From the NCBI RefSeq assembly GCF_000478275.1, contig NZ_ASJB01000004.1, forward strand, positions 83,836 to 147,835: DNA of 64,000 nt, given 5' to 3'. Under the pieces are notes generated by a model, which saw only the letters and a list, made by a program, of their open reading frames with translations, ran no database searches and was not told the origin of the DNA. Shown piece by piece: positions 44,101 to 52,810 of the stretch. The position numbers were made by a program, and so were the translations under genes. Positions within the stretch are counted from its first letter, which is position 1, and the number at the start of each line of letters is the position of its first letter. Source of the DNA: Amycolatopsis orientalis DSM 40040 = KCTC 9412. Its GTDB lineage: Bacteria; Actinomycetota; Actinomycetes; Mycobacteriales; Pseudonocardiaceae.

Positions 44101-45635
44101 AAGATCAGCCGCGGACGGCTCGACAGCGACGCGATGGGGGAGTCGTTGCCCATCGACCCGATCGGCTCCGCGCCGGTGCGGGCCATCGGTTCGAGCAGGA
44201 CGTCGAGTTCCTCTTCGGTGTAGCCGAAAGCCTGCTGACGGCGCACAAGCGCGGCGTGCGGCGGGATCTCCCGGTCACGTTCGGGGAGCCCGTCGAGCGG
44301 CAGCAACCCGTCCTCGACCCATTCGTCGTACGGATGCGCGGTGGCCAGCTGGTCCTTGATCTCCTCGTCCTCGACGATCCGGCCCGCCTCGGTGTCCACG
44401 AGGAACATGCGGCCCGGCTCCAACCGTCCTTTCCGGACGATCGTGGACTGCTCCAGCTCCAGCACGCCGACCTCGCTGGCGAGGACGACGAGGCCGTCTT
44501 CGGTGACCCAGTACCGCGCCGGGCGCAGGCCGTTGCGGTCGAGTACGGCGCCGATCTGGGTGCCGTCGGTGAAGGACACCAGCGCGGGGCCGTCCCACGG
44601 TTCCATCAGCGTCGAGTGGAACTCGTAGAACGCGCGGCGCGCGGGGTCCATCTCCTGATGGTTCTCCCAGGCCTCCGGGATCATCATCAGCACCGCGTGC
44701 GGCAGCGACCGGCCGCCTAGGTGGAGCAGCTCCAGCACCTCGTCGAAGGACGCCGAGTCGCTCGCGCCCCGCGTGATGACGGGGTAGATCCGCTTGAGGT
44801 CCCCGGGGATCAGGTCGGATTCGAGCAGCGCCTCACGCGCGTCCATCCAGTTCCGGTTGCCGCGCAGGGTGTTGATCTCACCGTTGTGGGCGACGTACCG
44901 GTACGGGTGCGCCAGCGGCCACGACGGGAAGGTGTTGGTGGAGAAGCGGGAGTGCACCAGGCCGATGGCGCTGGTGACGCGCTCGTCGGTGAGGTCGGCG
45001 AAGAACTTCTCGACCTGCGGCTCGGTGAGCATTCCTTTGTAGACGATCGTCCGCGAGGAGAGACTCGGGAAGTAGACGTCGTCCTCGGTCAGCGCGTGTT
45101 CGGCGCGTTTGCGCACCACGAACGCGGCGCGTTCCAGCGCCAGACCGGACAACGAGTCCTGCTGTCCGGCCAGGAACAGCTGGCTGAAATGCGGCATCGT
45201 CTCGGCCGCGCCCGTCCCGACGTGTTCCGTGTGGACGGGAAGGTCGCGCCAGCCGAGGACGCGCATGCCCTCTTCGGCGGCGACGCGCTCGATGGTCGTC
45301 ATCGCCCGGCCGCGGGTGATTTCGTCCTGCGGAAGGAAAGCCGTGCCGACGGCGTACGCGCCGGGTTCGGGCAGGTCGAAGTCGACGACCTCGCGATAGA
45401 ACTCGTCGGGGACCTGGATGAGGATCCCGGCGCCGTCGCCGGTCTCCGGGTCGGCGCCGCGGGCCCCGCGATGTTCCAGGTTCCGCAGCGCGATCAGTGC
45501 TTTGGCGACGATGCCGTGATCGCGTTTACCGGAGAGGTCCGCGACGAACGCGACGCCGCAGGCGTCGTGTTCGAACTCCGGGTCGTACAGGCCTTCGGGG
45601 GCCTTGCTGCCCTTGTTGCTGGCATGGTGGGTCAC
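41094..45635 (-). CDS. gltB: Glutamate synthase large subunit GltB
   Basis: The 1513-residue alpha subunit makes two glutamates from glutamine and 2-oxoglutarate. The N-terminal glutamine amidotransferase domain has the nucleophile Cys in [15 protein letters not shown]; the preceding 26 residues would be removed as a propeptide in this family. The central and FMN domains carry [26 protein letters not shown] and [14 protein letters not shown], with the 3Fe-4S cysteines in [19 protein letters not shown]-terminal GXGXG beta-helix ([17 protein letters not shown]) closes the protein. It is the first gene of gltBD and has a long leader. Confidence 0.96.
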   Translation of the reverse strand: MTHHASNKGSKAPEGLYDPEFEHDACGVAFVADLSGKRDHGIVAKALIALRNLEHRGARGADPETGDGAGILIQVPDEFYREVVDFDLPEPGAYAVGTAFLPQDEITRGRAMTTIERVAAEEGMRVLGWRDLPVHTEHVGTGAAETMPHFSQLFLAGQQDSLSGLALERAAFVVRKRAEHALTEDDVYFPSLSSRTIVYKGMLTEPQVEKFFADLTDERVTSAIGLVHSRFSTNTFPSWPLAHPYRYVAHNGEINTLRGNRNWMDAREALLESDLIPGDLKRIYPVITRGASDSASFDEVLELLHLGGRSLPHAVLMMIPEAWENHQEMDPARRAFYEFHSTLMEPWDGPALVSFTDGTQIGAVLDRNGLRPARYWVTEDGLVVLASEVGVLELEQSTIVRKGRLEPGRMFLVDTEAGRIVEDEEIKDQLATAHPYDEWVEDGLLPLDGLPERDREIPPHAALVRRQQAFGYTEEELDVLLEPMARTGAEPIGSMGNDSPIASLSSRPRLIFDYFIQLFAQVTNPPLDAIREELVTALGTQLGAQPNLLSGDAASCRRIVLPFPVLDNDEFAKLVHVNDDGDLPEFQSVTVHGTYDVHGGGEALVRRLDEIRAEVSAAIAEGARLIVLSDRGIDEDHAGIPSLLLTGAVHHHLVREKTRTQVGLIVEAGDAREVHHIALLIGYGVAAVNPYLAMATVEEMADQGLIPGVTAKQATANLIKALGKGVRKTMSKMGVSTVASYTGAQIFEAVGLGDEVIQNCFTGTTSRLGGVGFDTLALEVAERHRRAFPRDGFRANHRELETGSDYQWRREGEPHLFNPQTVFKLQHSTRAGKYEVFKEYTKAVDDQAQKLYTLRGLFDFKIGQRPAVPIEEVEPVSEIVKRFATGAISYGSISAEMHETLAIAMNRLGGKSNTGEGGEDPDRLYDPERRSAVKQVASGRFGVTSEYLVNADDIQIKMAQGAKPGEGGQLPGAKVYPWIAKTRHSTAGVGLISPPPHHDIYSIEDLAQLIHDLKNANPAARIHVKLVSEVGVGTVAAGVSKAHADVVLISGHDGGTGASPLSSIKHAGGPWELGLAETQQTLLANRLRDRIVVQTDGQLKTGRDVVIAALLGAEEFGFATAPLVVSGCIMMRVCHLDTCPVGVATQNPKLREKFSGKAEYVVNFFEFIAQEVREYLAELGFRSIAEAVGHAEMLDKRKAIDHWKAAGLDLSPIFHVPEMAPAGRRHQQTVQDHGLEKALDNTLIQLAEGALSSGDKVRLELPVRNVNRTVGTMLGHELTKRWGGEGLPDNTIDVTFTGTAGQSFGAFVPRGITLRLYGDGNDYVGKGLSGGRLIVRPPKVARYNAEEHIIAGNVIGYGATSGEIFIRGKVGERFCVRNSGALAVVEGVGDHGCEYMTGGRVVVLGAVGRNFAAGMSGGVAYVLDLPVHRVNPEMVDVDPLDSSDVDFLREALEKHYDETESAVARTLLADWEAAVERFGKVMPKDYKRVLAAQAKAERDGRDVNEAIMEAAHG

Positions 45636-46186
45636 GGCTGGCCGCCTCCCAAGGCGTCGGCGCGACCGGTACCACTCCGTTCGGGTGGTTCGGTGAAGAA
45701 CCGGTTAACGAAGTGGTCCGGGACCGCGATGGTCAGTCGAGAGGGAACGATCCCGCCCGCGAATACGGGGGCAGGCCTCGTGGAGCCGCACTGCATTGGG
45801 CGGCCGATGCGCATATCGGTACTGCTGTGCACGTGGGCGCCGCCCGGCCGCTGTGGTGGGTGGCTGGCGGGTACACGTGTTACTCCCGGGTTCGCCGGTC
45901 TTATGACGATAGTGTGAATTCGCTGTTATCGACATACGTCGCTTGGTCGGGGTGGGAAATGCCACGCGGGCGTTGACTTCAAACATCATCTGCCCACGGG
46001 CTGGAACGACGTGTCCACTGAGTGGGGCATCAGCGCCCTGACCTGCGTGAACGATCGCTCACGTCACTCGGGAGTGTGACCTGGATCGCGCATCCGAGTG
46101 CGTATCGTGGGTGTTGCGGTCACCTGAAGTGATCGGCGGATCGCCCGAACGGCAGAGCGTCCTGAGCGGTTTGAGAGGCTTGGCCG
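45636..46186. other. 551-base divergent control region between gltB and yigZ
   Basis: No supportable gene is present; short open frames here lack family features. The gltB leader holds a small GGTTC/GAACC hairpin at 45685-45700. On the yigZ side, an imperfect palindrome GTGAACGATCGCTCAC (46047-46062) is followed by GTCAC/GTGAC arms. Both promoters must lie here, but I cannot place them with confidence. Confidence 0.55.
46047..46080. promoter_or_regulatory. Paired GTGA/TCAC inverted repeats upstream of yigZ
   Basis: GTGAACGATCGCTCAC is palindromic except at one base pair. It is followed by GTCAC, an eight-base spacer and GTGAC. The two adjacent symmetric elements, 107-140 bases before the yigZ start, could be a binding site for a dimeric regulator. 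The evidence is symmetry alone. Confidence 0.35.
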
Positions 46187-46816
46187 ATGGCGGATCGTTA
46201 TCTCACCGTGGCGGGCACCGGGGTCCACGAGATCGAAATCCGGCGTTCACGGTTCCTCTGCGCCCTCGCCCCGGTCACCTCGGAAGACGCCGCCCGGGCG
46301 GTGATCGCCGCCCGGAAGAAGGCCGATCCGGCGGCCCGCCACCACTGCCACGCGTTCGTCCTGGGCGCCGACGGCCGGACGCAACGCTCCAGTGACGACG
46401 GCGAGCCCGCGGGCACGGCGGGCACCCCGATGCTCGAGGTGCTCCGCCGCCGGGAGCTGACCGATACGGTCGCCGTGGTGACCCGCTACTTCGGTGGGGT
46501 GCTGCTCGGGGCGGGCGGGCTGATCCGCGCGTACGGTCAGGCCGTCTCCGAGGCCGTCGACGCCGTCGGGGTCCGGGAGTACCGGCGGCTGCGCCTGGTG
46601 GAGGTCATCGTGGACTACGACCGGGCCGGACGGCTGGAGAACGACCTCCGCTCGTCCCCGTACCTGCTGCACGCGACCCGGTTCGAGGACGTCGCGCATT
46701 TCGACGTCGGGCTCGCGCCGGACCAGGGTGACGCGTTCCATGCCTGGCTGGCCGACCTGACCGGCGGCGAGGCCCTCGCCGAGGAGATCGGCGAGACCTG
46801 GCTGCCCACCCCCTGA
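46187..46816 (+). CDS. YigZ/IMPACT-family protein
   Basis: A 209-residue protein with the IMPACT/UPF0029 N-terminal domain (FVLGADGRTQRSSDDGEPAG, TRYFGGVLLGAGGLIRAYG) and a small ferredoxin-fold C-terminal domain (DUF1949). Bacterial members are linked to translation control or peptidase-related functions, without a settled reaction. The ATG gives MADRYLTVAGTG. It converges on a GNAT gene across a palindromic repeat. Confidence 0.9.
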   Translation: MADRYLTVAGTGVHEIEIRRSRFLCALAPVTSEDAARAVIAARKKADPAARHHCHAFVLGADGRTQRSSDDGEPAGTAGTPMLEVLRRRELTDTVAVVTRYFGGVLLGAGGLIRAYGQAVSEAVDAVGVREYRRLRLVEVIVDYDRAGRLENDLRSSPYLLHATRFEDVAHFDVGLAPDQGDAFHAWLADLTGGEALAEEIGETWLPTP

Positions 46817-46826
46817 GCCCCACCGG

Positions 46827-46905
46827 CCGCATTCAGAGGACTAAATGCGCCGCTCCCGGTCACCCAACGCTCCGGCACGGACCGCGTTTAGTCCTCTGGA
46901 TGCGG
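46827..46905. repeat. Palindromic repeat, GACTAAATGCG family (copy 3)
   Basis: Arms of 23 bases at 46827-46849 and 46883-46905 (CCGCATTCAGAGGACTAAAT and its near complement; two mismatches) flank a 33-base loop. The right arm writes the last codons and the TAA stop of the convergent GNAT gene. Confidence 0.88.
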
Positions 46906-47478
46906 AGCGCTTCGGGTCAGGGCGCGCCATTCCTCCAGCGTGATGGCGTACTCGACCTCGCCCTCTTCCGTGCCGGGGATCGGGTCGTCGAAGTCCTCGT
47001 GATACGTCCGGACATGCCGCATCCCGATCTTCTCCATCACCCGCCGCGACCCCAGGTTCACCGCCATGGTCGCCGCCCAGATCCGCCGGGCCCCGAATTC
47101 GGTGAAGCCCTTTTCCAAGATCGCGAGCGAACCTTCGGTCGCGTACCCCTTGCCCCAGGAAGACCGATTCAGCCGGTAACCCAGTTCCGGGTCGTCGGTG
47201 TGATGACCGCGCAGCGGGCGGAAATGGAACCACCCCAGAAAAGCGCCGCTGGATTTCTCGATCGCGGCCCAGAACCCGTAACCGGGGAAACGCTCGTAGT
47301 AAGCGAGAAAGGCGGGAAGGTCGCGCTTTTCGATCTCCGCCCTGTCGGCGGGTTCGCCCCCATTGAGGTACCGCATCACTTCGGGATCGTCGTACAGCGC
47401 GAACAGGTCGTCGGCGTCGGCGCCGGTGAACTGCCGCAGCAGGAGCCTCTCGGTCTCCAGGAAGACACGCATCGGCAA
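46888..47478 (-). CDS. GNAT-family N-acetyltransferase (RimJ/RimL-like)
   Basis: A 196-residue acetyltransferase. It begins with ETERLLLRQFTGADADDLFA, the RimJ/RimL-type opening, and has the acetyl-CoA loop region LNRSSWGKGYATEGSLAI and the C-terminal NLGSRRVMEKIGMRHVRTY. An internal ATG two codons in (MRVFLETERLLL) is a likely true start. The C-terminal Pro-Glu-Asp and the stop codon lie within a palindromic repeat. The substrate is unknown; ribosomal protein N-termini and small amines are both typical. Confidence 0.9.
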   Translation of the reverse strand: MPMRVFLETERLLLRQFTGADADDLFALYDDPEVMRYLNGGEPADRAEIEKRDLPAFLAYYERFPGYGFWAAIEKSSGAFLGWFHFRPLRGHHTDDPELGYRLNRSSWGKGYATEGSLAILEKGFTEFGARRIWAATMAVNLGSRRVMEKIGMRHVRTYHEDFDDPIPGTEEGEVEYAITLEEWRALTRSAPHPED

Positions 47479-47513
47479 AGCGTGGCGCCGGGGAAACGCG
47501 TCGGCAACCCGTT

Positions 47514-47780
47514 TTACGCGGCGAACTCCGGTGCGGCGACGCCCAGTGCCCTCGCCCCCGCCTGGGTGAGCAGGGCGGGTACGCGTTCGCCCCAGCGCCC
47601 GACCCTGGCGGCCACCACCAGGCCGAGATGGGCGAGGCGATGCGCGGTGTGCTGGTCGCAGCAGGCGAGGCCGTCGACGAAGAGGTCCGGCTCGCAGCTG
47701 CAGCTGATCTCGGCGTGGCCCTCGGCCACGGCTCTCAGGGTGGCCCGCTCACGATGGTTCAGCTCTGTCCGAACGTCCAT
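47514..47780 (-). CDS. Small cysteine-rich hypothetical protein
   Basis: An 88-residue soluble protein. A winged-helix-like pattern (RERATLRAVAEGHAEI, then AHRLAHLGLVVAARVG, LTQAGARAL) surrounds a central Cys-x-Cys...Cys-Cys cluster (ISCSCEPDLFVDGLACCDQHTAH) that could hold a metal or Fe-S centre. I do not recognise it as a named family. AGGAGGC lies just before the ATG. It is between the GNAT gene and an Lrp regulator on the same strand, with gaps that do not prove an operon. Confidence 0.75.
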   Translation of the reverse strand: MDVRTELNHRERATLRAVAEGHAEISCSCEPDLFVDGLACCDQHTAHRLAHLGLVVAARVGRWGERVPALLTQAGARALGVAAPEFAA

Positions 47781-47922
47781 GGCGTGCCTCCTTTCTGGTC
47801 CGCTGAAGAACAGTCAAACCCATACCCCCGACAGTTTCCGTCTTCTCCGATGCGAAGTCTTGGATTTCGGGTGTACTTAGGGGTGGCGAGTCGCGAATTC
47901 AAGGGTGAACGGGTGCTCACCC

Positions 47923-48402
47923 CTACGGGTTCTCTCCCGGTATTCGTCGCGGCAGCGGTTCCAGCTCGGTCTTGCGCAGATGCCGGAAAATGATCGAACT
48001 GCGGAAGCCGACGATCTCCTTGCGCTTCGACAACCGATCCACCAGGAACGCGTGGAGCTGATCGACGTCCTGTGCGGCGACGTGGATCAGGAAATCGTCA
48101 CTGCCGGCGGTGACGAAGACCGAAAGGACCTCCGGCAATTCCGCCACCGACCGCTGGAAGCCGTCGATCACCTCCCGGCTCAGCGGCCGCACCTGCGCCG
48201 ACACCATCGCCTGCACGCCGCGGTTGAGGCTCGGCAGGTCGATGTCCGCGTGATAGCCGCGGATGACGCCGCGTTCGCGCAGCAGTCTCGTCCGTTCGAG
48301 GCAGGTCGACGGCGCGACACCGACCTTGCGCGCGATGTCGCGGTTCGACTGCCGCGCATCCGCCTGGAGTTCCCGGATGATCGCCGAATCAAGTTCGTCC
48401 AC
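47923..48402 (-). CDS. Lrp/AsnC-family regulator
   Basis: A 159-residue Lrp/AsnC protein. It has an N-terminal HTH (LDSAIIRELQADARQSNRDI, ARKVGVAPSTCLERTRLL) and a C-terminal RAM amino-acid-sensing domain (VFVTAGSDDFLIHVAAQDVD). It is divergent from an amino-acid dehydrogenase gene, the classical arrangement for feed-forward control of branched-chain or aromatic amino-acid breakdown. CGAATATCGTTCG at 48426-48438 in the shared gap is a possible binding site. Confidence 0.93.
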   Translation of the reverse strand: MDELDSAIIRELQADARQSNRDIARKVGVAPSTCLERTRLLRERGVIRGYHADIDLPSLNRGVQAMVSAQVRPLSREVIDGFQRSVAELPEVLSVFVTAGSDDFLIHVAAQDVDQLHAFLVDRLSKRKEIVGFRSSIIFRHLRKTELEPLPRRIPGENP

Positions 48403-48425
48403 GTCCGTTCCTTTCTCCGCTCTGC

Positions 48426-48438
48426 CGAATATCGTTCG
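48426..48438. promoter_or_regulatory. Possible Lrp/AsnC site
   Basis: CGAATATCGTTCG has CGAA/TTCG arms around an A+T-rich centre, in the gap between the Lrp regulator and the dehydrogenase. It lies 24 bases before the regulator start. The assignment rests on symmetry and location only. Confidence 0.35.
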
Positions 48439-48485
48439 CCAGATCGCCCATCGGCCTGAGGATCACCCTAACTTCAGCGCATCGA

Positions 48486-48499
48486 GCCGACTAAATGCG
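48486..48499 (+). repeat. Partial GACTAAATGCG-family repeat (single arm)
   Basis: GCCGACTAAATGCG matches the arm of the 5200-5255 palindrome but has no partner arm nearby. It sits directly before the ribosome site of the dehydrogenase gene. Confidence 0.55.
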
Positions 48500-48513
48500 T
48501 GGAAGGAAGCGGA

Positions 48514-49581
48514 ATGTCCGTACAGAATTGGGAGCAGGTCGTCGTCCGGCGCGGGCGCCGGTCCGGGGTGACCACGATGGTCGCGGTGCACTCGCGCATA
48601 CTCGGCCCGGCCGTCGGCGGGTGCCGGTTCAAGGTCTATCCGGGCCTCCGCGACGCGATCGACGACGTGCTGAGGCTGTCCGCGGCGATGACCCGCAAAT
48701 GCGCGGTCGCGGGACTGGACTTCGGCGGCGGCAAGAGCGTCGTCGCGCTCGACCGGGTGCCCGGCCCGGGGCTACGGCGGGAGATCCTGCTCGATCACGC
48801 CGACCTCATCGCCTCACTCGACGGCGCGTATCTCGCGGGACCGGACGTCGGGACCGGCCCGGACGACATGCTCGTGCTGCGCGAGCGGACGCCGCACGCG
48901 TTCTGCGTGCCCGAAGAGCACGGCGGGACCGGATCTTCGAGCGGACCGACCGCCACCGGGGTCCTCGCCGCGTTGAGGGCGGGAGCCCGGGCGGTCTTCG
49001 GCGACGCCTCGATGAAGGGCCGGAAGGTGGTCATCAGCGGATACGGCTCCGTCGGCGCGCATCTGGCCTCCGCCCTCGTCGAGCAGGGCGCCGACGTCAC
49101 CGTGTCCGATGTGGACGAACGACGGCTCCGTGCCGCCGGGGAACGAGGACTCCGCCGGGTCCGGCCGGAGCAGGTGCTCGGCCTCCGGGCCGACGTCCTG
49201 ATCCCGGCCGCCGTCGGCGGCGTATTCGGCCCCGCCACCGAGGTCGCCACGCCGCTGGTGGTCGGCCCGGCCAACAACCAGCTCACCGACGACGCGGTCG
49301 CCCCCGGCCTGGCCGCGCGAGGGGTGCTGTGGATCCCGGATTTCGTGGCGAGCGCCGGGGGAGTCGTCTACACGCTCGGCCGCGAAAAGGAGAACCTTAC
49401 GCACGCCGAGGCGCTCGACCGGGTCGAGACGCTGGAAGCGACCACGCGAAGGATCCTCGACGCCGCTTCGGCCAACGGCACCACACCGCTGGCCGAAGCG
49501 AACGCACTCGCCGAAGCCCGCCTCACTTCTGGTGCGGGGCCACGTACTCCTTCGCCTCGGGAGCCTCGAACAGCGGCTTGA
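48514..49581 (+). CDS. Glu/Leu/Phe/Val-type amino-acid dehydrogenase
   Basis: A 355-residue NAD-dependent dehydrogenase that oxidatively deaminates an amino acid to the 2-oxo acid. The substrate region has GPAVGGCRFKVYP, MTRKCAVAGLDFGGGKSVV (Lys62 and the catalytic Lys74) and a Rossmann motif ISGYGSVGAHLA. Length and motifs match valine/leucine/phenylalanine dehydrogenases; specificity is not readable. I chose the ATG giving MSVQNWEQ because GGAAGGAAGC precedes it. It is divergent from an Lrp regulator, and its 3' end overlaps a branched-chain amino-acid-binding protein gene by 59 bases. Confidence 0.92.
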   Translation: MSVQNWEQVVVRRGRRSGVTTMVAVHSRILGPAVGGCRFKVYPGLRDAIDDVLRLSAAMTRKCAVAGLDFGGGKSVVALDRVPGPGLRREILLDHADLIASLDGAYLAGPDVGTGPDDMLVLRERTPHAFCVPEEHGGTGSSSGPTATGVLAALRAGARAVFGDASMKGRKVVISGYGSVGAHLASALVEQGADVTVSDVDERRLRAAGERGLRRVRPEQVLGLRADVLIPAAVGGVFGPATEVATPLVVGPANNQLTDDAVAPGLAARGVLWIPDFVASAGGVVYTLGREKENLTHAEALDRVETLEATTRRILDAASANGTTPLAEANALAEARLTSGAGPRTPSPREPRTAA

Positions 49582-50773
49582 CGTAGCGGACCCCGCCCTC
49601 GGCCGACGCGTCCGGTGTCGCCGCGTACACCTGGCGCGTCGCCGGGGTGCCCGCCTTCGAGAAGTCCAGCGCCGCCACCAGGTCCTCCGTACTCGCCGAC
49701 GTCGTCTGCTTCAGCGCCGCGGCGATGCCCTCCCGGGTGAGGTCCTTGTTCTCGCAGGCCTTCTTGAGCACCGCGCCCCACACCTCGCCGACCGCGTAGC
49801 CGTAGGGGATCCCGCCGTTCGGGGTCTCCTTGTACGCGGCCTTGTACTTCGAGGCGACGTCCTTGGCCTTCGGGATGTCGGCGGAGAACGGGACACTGCT
49901 GGCGACGATCGTCAGCTTGTCCAGCGCGTTCGCGGCCGGGCTCTTGAGCAGTACCGGGTCGAACGTCGGGTTGTTGCCGAGCACCGGCACGTTCAGCCCG
50001 AGCGCCTTGTTCGCCGCGAGCGCGGAACCGGTCTGTGCCGGGGTGGTGGTCAGCACGATGGACTTCACCCCGGCGCCCTTGAGCCCGGTGACGATGTTGG
50101 TGAGGTCGTTGTCGGTCGAGGTCACCTTGACCTCCTTGACCGTCAGATTGTGCTTCTTGGCGTAGAACTGTGAGCCGCGCAGGCCGTTCTTGCCGTACTC
50201 ACCGTCGATGTAGACGTGCCCGATCGTGTCGCCGTCCTTCACCAGGCCCTTCTCCTGCAGGTACGACAGCCCGTCGATGATCTCCAGGTCGTAGGTCGTC
50301 CCGACGATCATCACGTACTGGTTGTCGAGCAGTTCCGAAGACCAGGACGCGGGCGCGGCGACGGTCTTGTCCGCGGCGATGTTCTGCTTCAGCGCGGCGA
50401 CCACGGGGGACCCGAGCAATTGGACGAACCCGAGCACCTTCGGCTCGATCTGCGGATACAGCGTCTTCGCCGTGTCGGCCTTGTAGCCGTGATCGACGGT
50501 CTCCAGTTTGACCTTGCGCCCGCACACCCCGCCCGCGTCGTTGAAGTCCTTGGCCCACAACTCGTTCCCCTGCGTGATGCCGAGCCCGAGGTTCTTGAAC
50601 ACCCCGGTCTTGTCGGTCATCACGCCGAGCGTGATCTCCGAAGCCGTCACTCCCTTGCCGGCCTTGACCCCCGAGCCGTCCGCCCCCGAGGAGCCCGAGT
50701 CGCCCGCCTTCGTGCTGCACGCCGCGAGGGCGAGGACCGCCGCCAGTGCGACGGCCGGATATGTGCGCTTCAT
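49523..50773 (-). CDS. Branched-chain amino-acid ABC transporter substrate-binding lipoprotein
   Basis: A 416-residue LivJ-type type I periplasmic-binding protein. The signal ends in a lipobox (LALAACSTK), so Cys19 is the lipid anchor, followed by a Gly/Ser linker. The mature part contains GVMTDKTGVFKNLGLGI and DHGYKADTAKTLYPQIEPK, typical of the family. It is the last gene of the livF-G-H-M-J unit and is coupled to the permease by an ATGA overlap. Ligands could be branched-chain amino acids or related small acids; the neighbouring dehydrogenase favours amino acids. Confidence 0.93.
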   Translation of the reverse strand: MKRTYPAVALAAVLALAACSTKAGDSGSSGADGSGVKAGKGVTASEITLGVMTDKTGVFKNLGLGITQGNELWAKDFNDAGGVCGRKVKLETVDHGYKADTAKTLYPQIEPKVLGFVQLLGSPVVAALKQNIAADKTVAAPASWSSELLDNQYVMIVGTTYDLEIIDGLSYLQEKGLVKDGDTIGHVYIDGEYGKNGLRGSQFYAKKHNLTVKEVKVTSTDNDLTNIVTGLKGAGVKSIVLTTTPAQTGSALAANKALGLNVPVLGNNPTFDPVLLKSPAANALDKLTIVASSVPFSADIPKAKDVASKYKAAYKETPNGGIPYGYAVGEVWGAVLKKACENKDLTREGIAAALKQTTSASTEDLVAALDFSKAGTPATRQVYAATPDASAEGGVRYVKPLFEAPEAKEYVAPHQK

Positions 50774-51939
50774 ATGCCTTGCTCCTCTGGAAGATGAGGT
50801 TTTCTAGCGGGGGTGAGACGCCGGGTGAGCCGGCGGCCGATCGCGGCGAGCCCACCCGGTTCGAAGAGCACCACGAGGATGATCGCGGCGCCGTAGACGA
50901 AGGAGCTGACCAGGATCGGGGTCAGTGCGCCGTCGCCGGTCCCGGAGAACCAGCCGAGGTCGGCGGAGTACAGCGAAAGCACCTGCGGCAGCCCGTTGAC
51001 GATCAGCGCGCCCACCAGCGCGCCGGGCACCGACCCGAGTCCTCCGATGATCACCATGGCCAGGAAGGCGATGGAGATGTTGATGCCGTAGGTGCCGAAT
51101 TCGCTTTCGTCGGGTTTGAGGATGTCGAACCACAGCACGGTCATCGCGCCCGCGAGTCCCGCGTACGCCGAGGAGACCGCGAACGCGCCCGCCTTGGCCC
51201 TGGTGACGCTGACGCCCATCACCGACGCGGCGGCCTCGTTGTCCCGCACCGCCCGCCACGACCGCCCGACCCGGCTGGAGACCGCCGCGCGGGCGACGAC
51301 GAACGCGAGCACGGTCAGCAGCAGGAAGAGGTACCAGAGCCGTTCCGCCTGCCGGATCGGCACGCCCAGCAGGACGATCTCGGGGCCACCGTTGGTGAAC
51401 GGGAAGCCGAAGAGGGAGAACGGTTCGGGGGTGCGCCCGGTCGACGTCCCACCGGTCAGCCGCTCGGCGGACTGTCCTAAGTAGAGACCCAGGAACACCA
51501 GGGACAGCGACGCGACACCGAGGTAGATCCCGCGCAGCCGTCCGGAGACCGGCGCGAACGCCAGCCCGAGCAGCGCCGTGATGACCACCGCCCCGACCAG
51601 CGACAGACCCGGGTCCAGGCCCAGCCCGGACACGCGCTCGTCGTCGGTCGGTCCGGAAAGGACGGTGTACCCGGTCGCGCCCGCCAGCAGGAAGAACGCG
51701 TGCGCCAGCGACAGCTGCCCGGCCTGCCCGACCAGGAGCGTCAGCCCGATCGCGCCGACCCCGCCGATCATCATGTACTGCCCGGCCTTCAGCCAGGCGG
51801 CGTCGAGGTAGAGCGGGATCGCGAGCAGGACGACGAGCAGCGCGACCCAGGCCAGCGCCTTGAGCAGCCGCCCCCGATCGCGTTTCACGGGAGGCGTCGG
51901 CGGTGCCGCGGCCGGGGTTTTCACGGCGGTGTCAGACAC
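50770..51939 (-). CDS. livM: Branched-chain amino-acid ABC permease LivM
   Basis: A 389-residue permease with about ten membrane segments and the LivM/LivH family loop SVMGVSVTRAKAGAFAVSSA followed by YAGLAGAM. The cytosolic N-terminus is Pro/Lys-rich (TPPVKRDRGR). A hydrophilic segment around 270-300 (GGLGSVPGALVG) matches the ATPase-coupling region. It overlaps livH by eight bases upstream and the binding-protein gene downstream. Confidence 0.92.
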   Translation of the reverse strand: MSDTAVKTPAAAPPTPPVKRDRGRLLKALAWVALLVVLLAIPLYLDAAWLKAGQYMMIGGVGAIGLTLLVGQAGQLSLAHAFFLLAGATGYTVLSGPTDDERVSGLGLDPGLSLVGAVVITALLGLAFAPVSGRLRGIYLGVASLSLVFLGLYLGQSAERLTGGTSTGRTPEPFSLFGFPFTNGGPEIVLLGVPIRQAERLWYLFLLLTVLAFVVARAAVSSRVGRSWRAVRDNEAAASVMGVSVTRAKAGAFAVSSAYAGLAGAMTVLWFDILKPDESEFGTYGINISIAFLAMVIIGGLGSVPGALVGALIVNGLPQVLSLYSADLGWFSGTGDGALTPILVSSFVYGAAIILVVLFEPGGLAAIGRRLTRRLTPARKPHLPEEQGI

Positions 51940-52810
51940 GGGTGCTCTCCCTCGTCCCGAACAACCCCGACGGCCGCACCACCAGGACCACGAGCATCAC
52001 CAGGAAGACCGCGCTCTTGGAGAAGTCGAACGACACGTACTGCGCCGAAAGGGCTTCGACGAGCCCGACGACCAGTCCGCCCACCACCGCGCCCGCCGTC
52101 GAATCCAGTCCGCCGAGGATGGCCGCGGGGAAGGCCGCGAGCGCGATGGAATGCGTGCCGCGGGACAGTCCCGCGCCCGAGAAGTCCTGCGTGGCGATGA
52201 ACAGCACCGCGACCCCGGCGAGCAGGCCGGCGACCACCCACGCGGTCGCCGTCACCCGGGAACTGCGGATCCCCATCAGCGCGGCGGCCTCGCGGTTCTC
52301 GGCCTGCGCCCGCATCGCGACACCCCAGTTCGAGTACTTGAACGCGAGGGTGAACGCGGTGATCAGCACGGCGGCGACCAGCAGCGCGACCAGATGGGTG
52401 CGGAACAGGGTGATCCCGCCGATCCGGAACGGCTGTGCGTCCCAGGCGTCGCCGAGGAACGGCAACGTGACGCCGAGGCGCCGGACGATCTCCTCGGTGA
52501 TGATCACATCGACGCCGATGGTCAGCAGCGCCAGGCTGTTCGCGTCCGCGTGCCGCGAACGGGACAACAGGAACCGTTCCAGCAGCAGCGCGAGCAGACC
52601 GGCCGAAACGATGCCGACCAGCGACGCACCGGCCCAGCCGAGCGCGTCCCTGGTCACCACGACCAGGTAGCCGCCGAACAGCACGAGCGAGCCGTGCGCG
52701 AAGTTGACCACCTCGGTGGCCTTGAAGATGATCACGAAACTCAGCGCCAGCAACGCGAACACCGCGCCCTTGCCGAGTCCGTTGACGACGAGTTGCAGGA
52801 AAGTGTTCAC
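51932..52810 (-). CDS. livH: Branched-chain amino-acid ABC permease LivH
   Basis: A 292-residue permease with about eight membrane segments. It opens with the LivH signature FLQLVVNGLGKGAVFALLAL, and includes EVVNFAHGSLVLFGGY and the coupling motif AMRAQAENREAAALMGI. It forms the heterodimer channel with LivM and overlaps both neighbours by a few bases. Confidence 0.93.
   Translation of the reverse strand: MNTFLQLVVNGLGKGAVFALLALSFVIIFKATEVVNFAHGSLVLFGGYLVVVTRDALGWAGASLVGIVSAGLLALLLERFLLSRSRHADANSLALLTIGVDVIITEEIVRRLGVTLPFLGDAWDAQPFRIGGITLFRTHLVALLVAAVLITAFTLAFKYSNWGVAMRAQAENREAAALMGIRSSRVTATAWVVAGLLAGVAVLFIATQDFSGAGLSRGTHSIALAAFPAAILGGLDSTAGAVVGGLVVGLVEALSAQYVSFDFSKSAVFLVMLVVLVVRPSGLFGTRESTRV

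Noticed and set aside
40950..44720. Plus-strand open frame of more than 1250 codons
   Set aside because: Antisense shadow of gltB/gltD, full of Arg/His/Asp/Val repeats typical of the opposite strand of high-GC coding DNA.
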